From NCBI GenBank assembly GCA_016025055.1, contig CP065590.1, positions 1,302,001 to 1,366,000 on the forward strand: a stretch of 64,000 nucleotides of DNA. The letters run 5' to 3'. The notes under the pieces are model-generated. The model saw only the letters and a list, made by a program, of their open reading frames with translations. It ran no database searches and was not told the DNA's origin. This DNA is from Chryseobacterium indologenes (lineage in GTDB: Bacteria; Bacteroidota; Bacteroidia; Flavobacteriales; Weeksellaceae). A program made the position numbers and the translations under genes. Numbering within the stretch: the first letter of the stretch is position 1; every line of letters starts with the position of its first letter. Shown here piece by piece: positions 62,469 through 64,000 of this stretch.

Positions 62469-64000
62469 TTAGAATTTAAACTCTATTCTTGCAAAAACAA
62501 ATCTTCCTCCAATACCATATTGTGATACCTGTCTGGAGTAGACAAACTGATTATCAGCAGTTAAAGAACTTATATTGGGGCTCTTTGAAGGGAGTATATT
62601 GAATATATTATTACTTCCTATTGTTGCTGAAATATTTTTAGTAAAGTCATATCCAACTGATAGATCGGTAATCAGGCGGTTATTCAATACAAAATGCTCT
62701 CTGCTCCCTGTTACTCCATCAAAATTGGCATCAATAACGTCGGCATCAGTTACTTTACCAAAGAAGGAATTTCTGAGTAGAATATTCAGCCCGGCTATCT
62801 TCAGATTATTGGAAAGGGTAGCTTTCACCCGGGGAACAGCTTCTTCAAAGTAGATTCTGTTAGGCTCTGAAAAGTAATTATCAATTTGACTTACTAATTT
62901 TGGAGAAGCATGAATCTCTCCTACTCTCTTGGTTTTATTAAAATTCAGTCCTAAGTTATTTTCCAATGAAATTCCGGATGAGATTTTAGAAGTGTGAGAG
63001 ATTGTAATGTCCAAACCTTTCGTTTCCGAATCTACAGCATTAGCAAAGAAATTCGCAGCACTTGCCCTTGCCAGGTCAAAGGCGCTCTGAAGAACAGCCT
63101 GGTCAGACCCGGGTGTAAAGGTTCCTGAAGGTCGGAAAAACAAATCAGTAAGCACCACTCTATCTTTAATTTTAATAAGATATGCATCAGCGGTAAACAC
63201 TAAATTAATTCCAGGAACTTTAAAGGTAATTCCCGTACTGAAAGATTTTGATGTTTCCTGTTTTAATTTCGGAATACCGAGCGCCTGGGCAGCGTCTGAG
63301 TTATTTCTAAAGGTTCCTACCTGTGTTGTTTTTCCCTGTTGGATTAATGTAGATGTAGAGCTATAGTAAATCTGAGCTAATGACGGAGCCCTGAACCCTG
63401 TAGAAATAGCTCCTCTCCAGTTAAGATTAGGTGCCAGTTTCACGTTTGTTGCCAATTTATAATTAAAGGTAGAACCAAAATCAGAATAATTTTCGTAACG
63501 CAAAGCACCTTCTACCAACCATCCTTTCGTTACTTCAAGCTCAAGATCAGCATAGGCCGCGATACTGTTTCTGTTTCCTGAAACAGCATTATCAGGACTA
63601 AAACCAGGAAAAACCTGTGCTCCTGCCGGCCTTATATTTCCAAAAAAATCTGTTACTTTTTCATTTTCAGGAGTCCCGGCCGTCACAAGATTCCCAAAAA
63701 TATCATAGGAAGCATATGAATTCTCCTTTCCCTTATTCACTTTATAGTTTTCATGCCTGTATTCTCCTCCAAATGCCACATTTAAACCTTCTAAAACATC
63801 ATATTTTCTTGAAAAATCCAGGTTAAGGGTATTCTGGGAAAATTCGGAGCCACCGGCGTCAAAATTTCTTGGTGAACGATCTGTAAGAGATGCATTGAAG
63901 GTATTGACAACACCAAATTTAAAAGCATTTTTTCCGAACGTATTACTTAAGTCAACGTTCCATCCATTCCATTTTCCTTTGACTCCGGCAGCAAGAGAAT
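62469..64000 (-). CDS. TonB-dependent receptor, N-terminus beyond the right edge
   Basis: The frame is open from 62469 to the window end; the internal GTG near 63779 is not a start, because barrel-like sequence continues upstream (KGKWNGWNVDLSNTFGKNAF, SQNTLNLDFSRKYDVLEGL). About 510 residues are visible, including GWLVEGALRYENYSDFGSTF, APNLNWRGAISTGFRAPSLA (a conserved barrel block) and the C-terminal QYGIGGRFVFARIEFKF, which ends in Phe as usual. The plug domain is missing. The substrate is unknown; no SusD gene is visible on this side. Confidence 0.88.
   Translation of the reverse strand, partial: SLAAGVKGKWNGWNVDLSNTFGKNAFKFGVVNTFNASLTDRSPRNFDAGGSEFSQNTLNLDFSRKYDVLEGLNVAFGGEYRHENYKVNKGKENSYASYDIFGNLVTAGTPENEKVTDFFGNIRPAGAQVFPGFSPDNAVSGNRNSIAAYADLELEVTKGWLVEGALRYENYSDFGSTFNYKLATNVKLAPNLNWRGAISTGFRAPSLAQIYYSSTSTLIQQGKTTQVGTFRNNSDAAQALGIPKLKQETSKSFSTGITFKVPGINLVFTADAYLIKIKDRVVLTDLFFRPSGTFTPGSDQAVLQSAFDLARASAANFFANAVDSETKGLDITISHTSKISSGISLENNLGLNFNKTKRVGEIHASPKLVSQIDNYFSEPNRIYFEEAVPRVKATLSNNLKIAGLNILLRNSFFGKVTDADVIDANFDGVTGSREHFVLNNRLITDLSVGYDFTKNISATIGSNNIFNILPSKSPNISSLTADNQFVYSRQVSQYGIGGRFVFARIEFKF

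Noticed and set aside
1..64000. DarA/DarB dialkylresorcinol genes, CRISPR arrays, IS elements, tRNA and rRNA
   Set aside because: Looked for but not found. No DarA/DarB-like proteins, regularly spaced direct repeats, transposases, cloverleaf or rRNA sequence were seen; the resorcinol genes may lie left of the window.

Overview
This window looks like the chromosome of a flexirubin-forming member of the Bacteroidota, most like Chryseobacterium (Weeksellaceae). The DNA is AT-rich. Start sites lack Shine-Dalgarno sequences, and several promoters fit the Bacteroidetes form TTG-N(about 20)-TAnnTTTG. Many signal peptides end in AQ. The aromatic-lyase plus aryl-polyene gene set and the ileS/dksA-like/lspA order also fit. 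The genus is an inference from gene content and protein style; no search was run.

Region 1 (left edge to about 23.3 kb) is most of a flexirubin / aryl-polyene type II polyketide cluster. The + strand arm (3-13356) holds a hotdog dehydratase cut by the window edge, a small HTH-like protein, a BtrH-like acyltransferase, an ABC exporter, a thioesterase, a ketosynthase, a half-ketosynthase, an ACP, a KS/CLF pair, a NodB deacetylase, LolA, a lipoprotein, a second hotdog dehydratase, a periplasmic protein and a GT2-DUF2062 protein. The - strand arm (13405-21955) holds an aromatic amino acid ammonia-lyase (probably tyrosine to 4-coumarate), FabG, FabF, a second ACP, an LpxL-type acyltransferase, a CrtI/RetSat-like FAD enzyme, a C45 autoproteolytic acyltransferase and a DUF1648-like protein. 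A divergent gene at 22051 carries both flavin-dependent halogenase motifs. The arms supply starter acid, elongation, reduction, dehydration, esterification and envelope delivery. DarA/DarB, which make the resorcinol half, are not in the window.

Region 2 (23.3-34.9 kb) is mostly housekeeping: two secreted paralogues, a PaaK-type AMP ligase, an M23 peptidase, ileS, a DksA-like protein, two small proteins, lspA, a YdcF/SanA protein and trpS.

Region 3 (34.9-47.1 kb) has a two-component system with two PepSY-like proteins, a YjjG-type phosphatase, a 44-residue ORF, an ECF sigma factor, metK, a divergent oxyR/katA pair, enoyl-CoA hydratase, dCMP deaminase, a XerD recombinase and a NUDIX protein.

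Region 4 (47.3-64 kb) has a haem-binding-like protein, an Ig-like lipoprotein, a class C serine hydrolase, a 2-hydroxyacid dehydrogenase, an acyl-CoA thioesterase, an HU-domain membrane protein, a TonB receptor under a TPP riboswitch, a WG-repeat protein, two aconitases of different families with structured leaders, and a second TonB receptor running off the right edge.

Eight genes are broken by a total of nine single-base indels, eight of them at A or T homopolymers. Each neighbouring frame restores a family-typical protein, so sequencing error is the simplest explanation, though real pseudogenes cannot be excluded. No rRNA, tRNA, CRISPR array or insertion sequence was seen.
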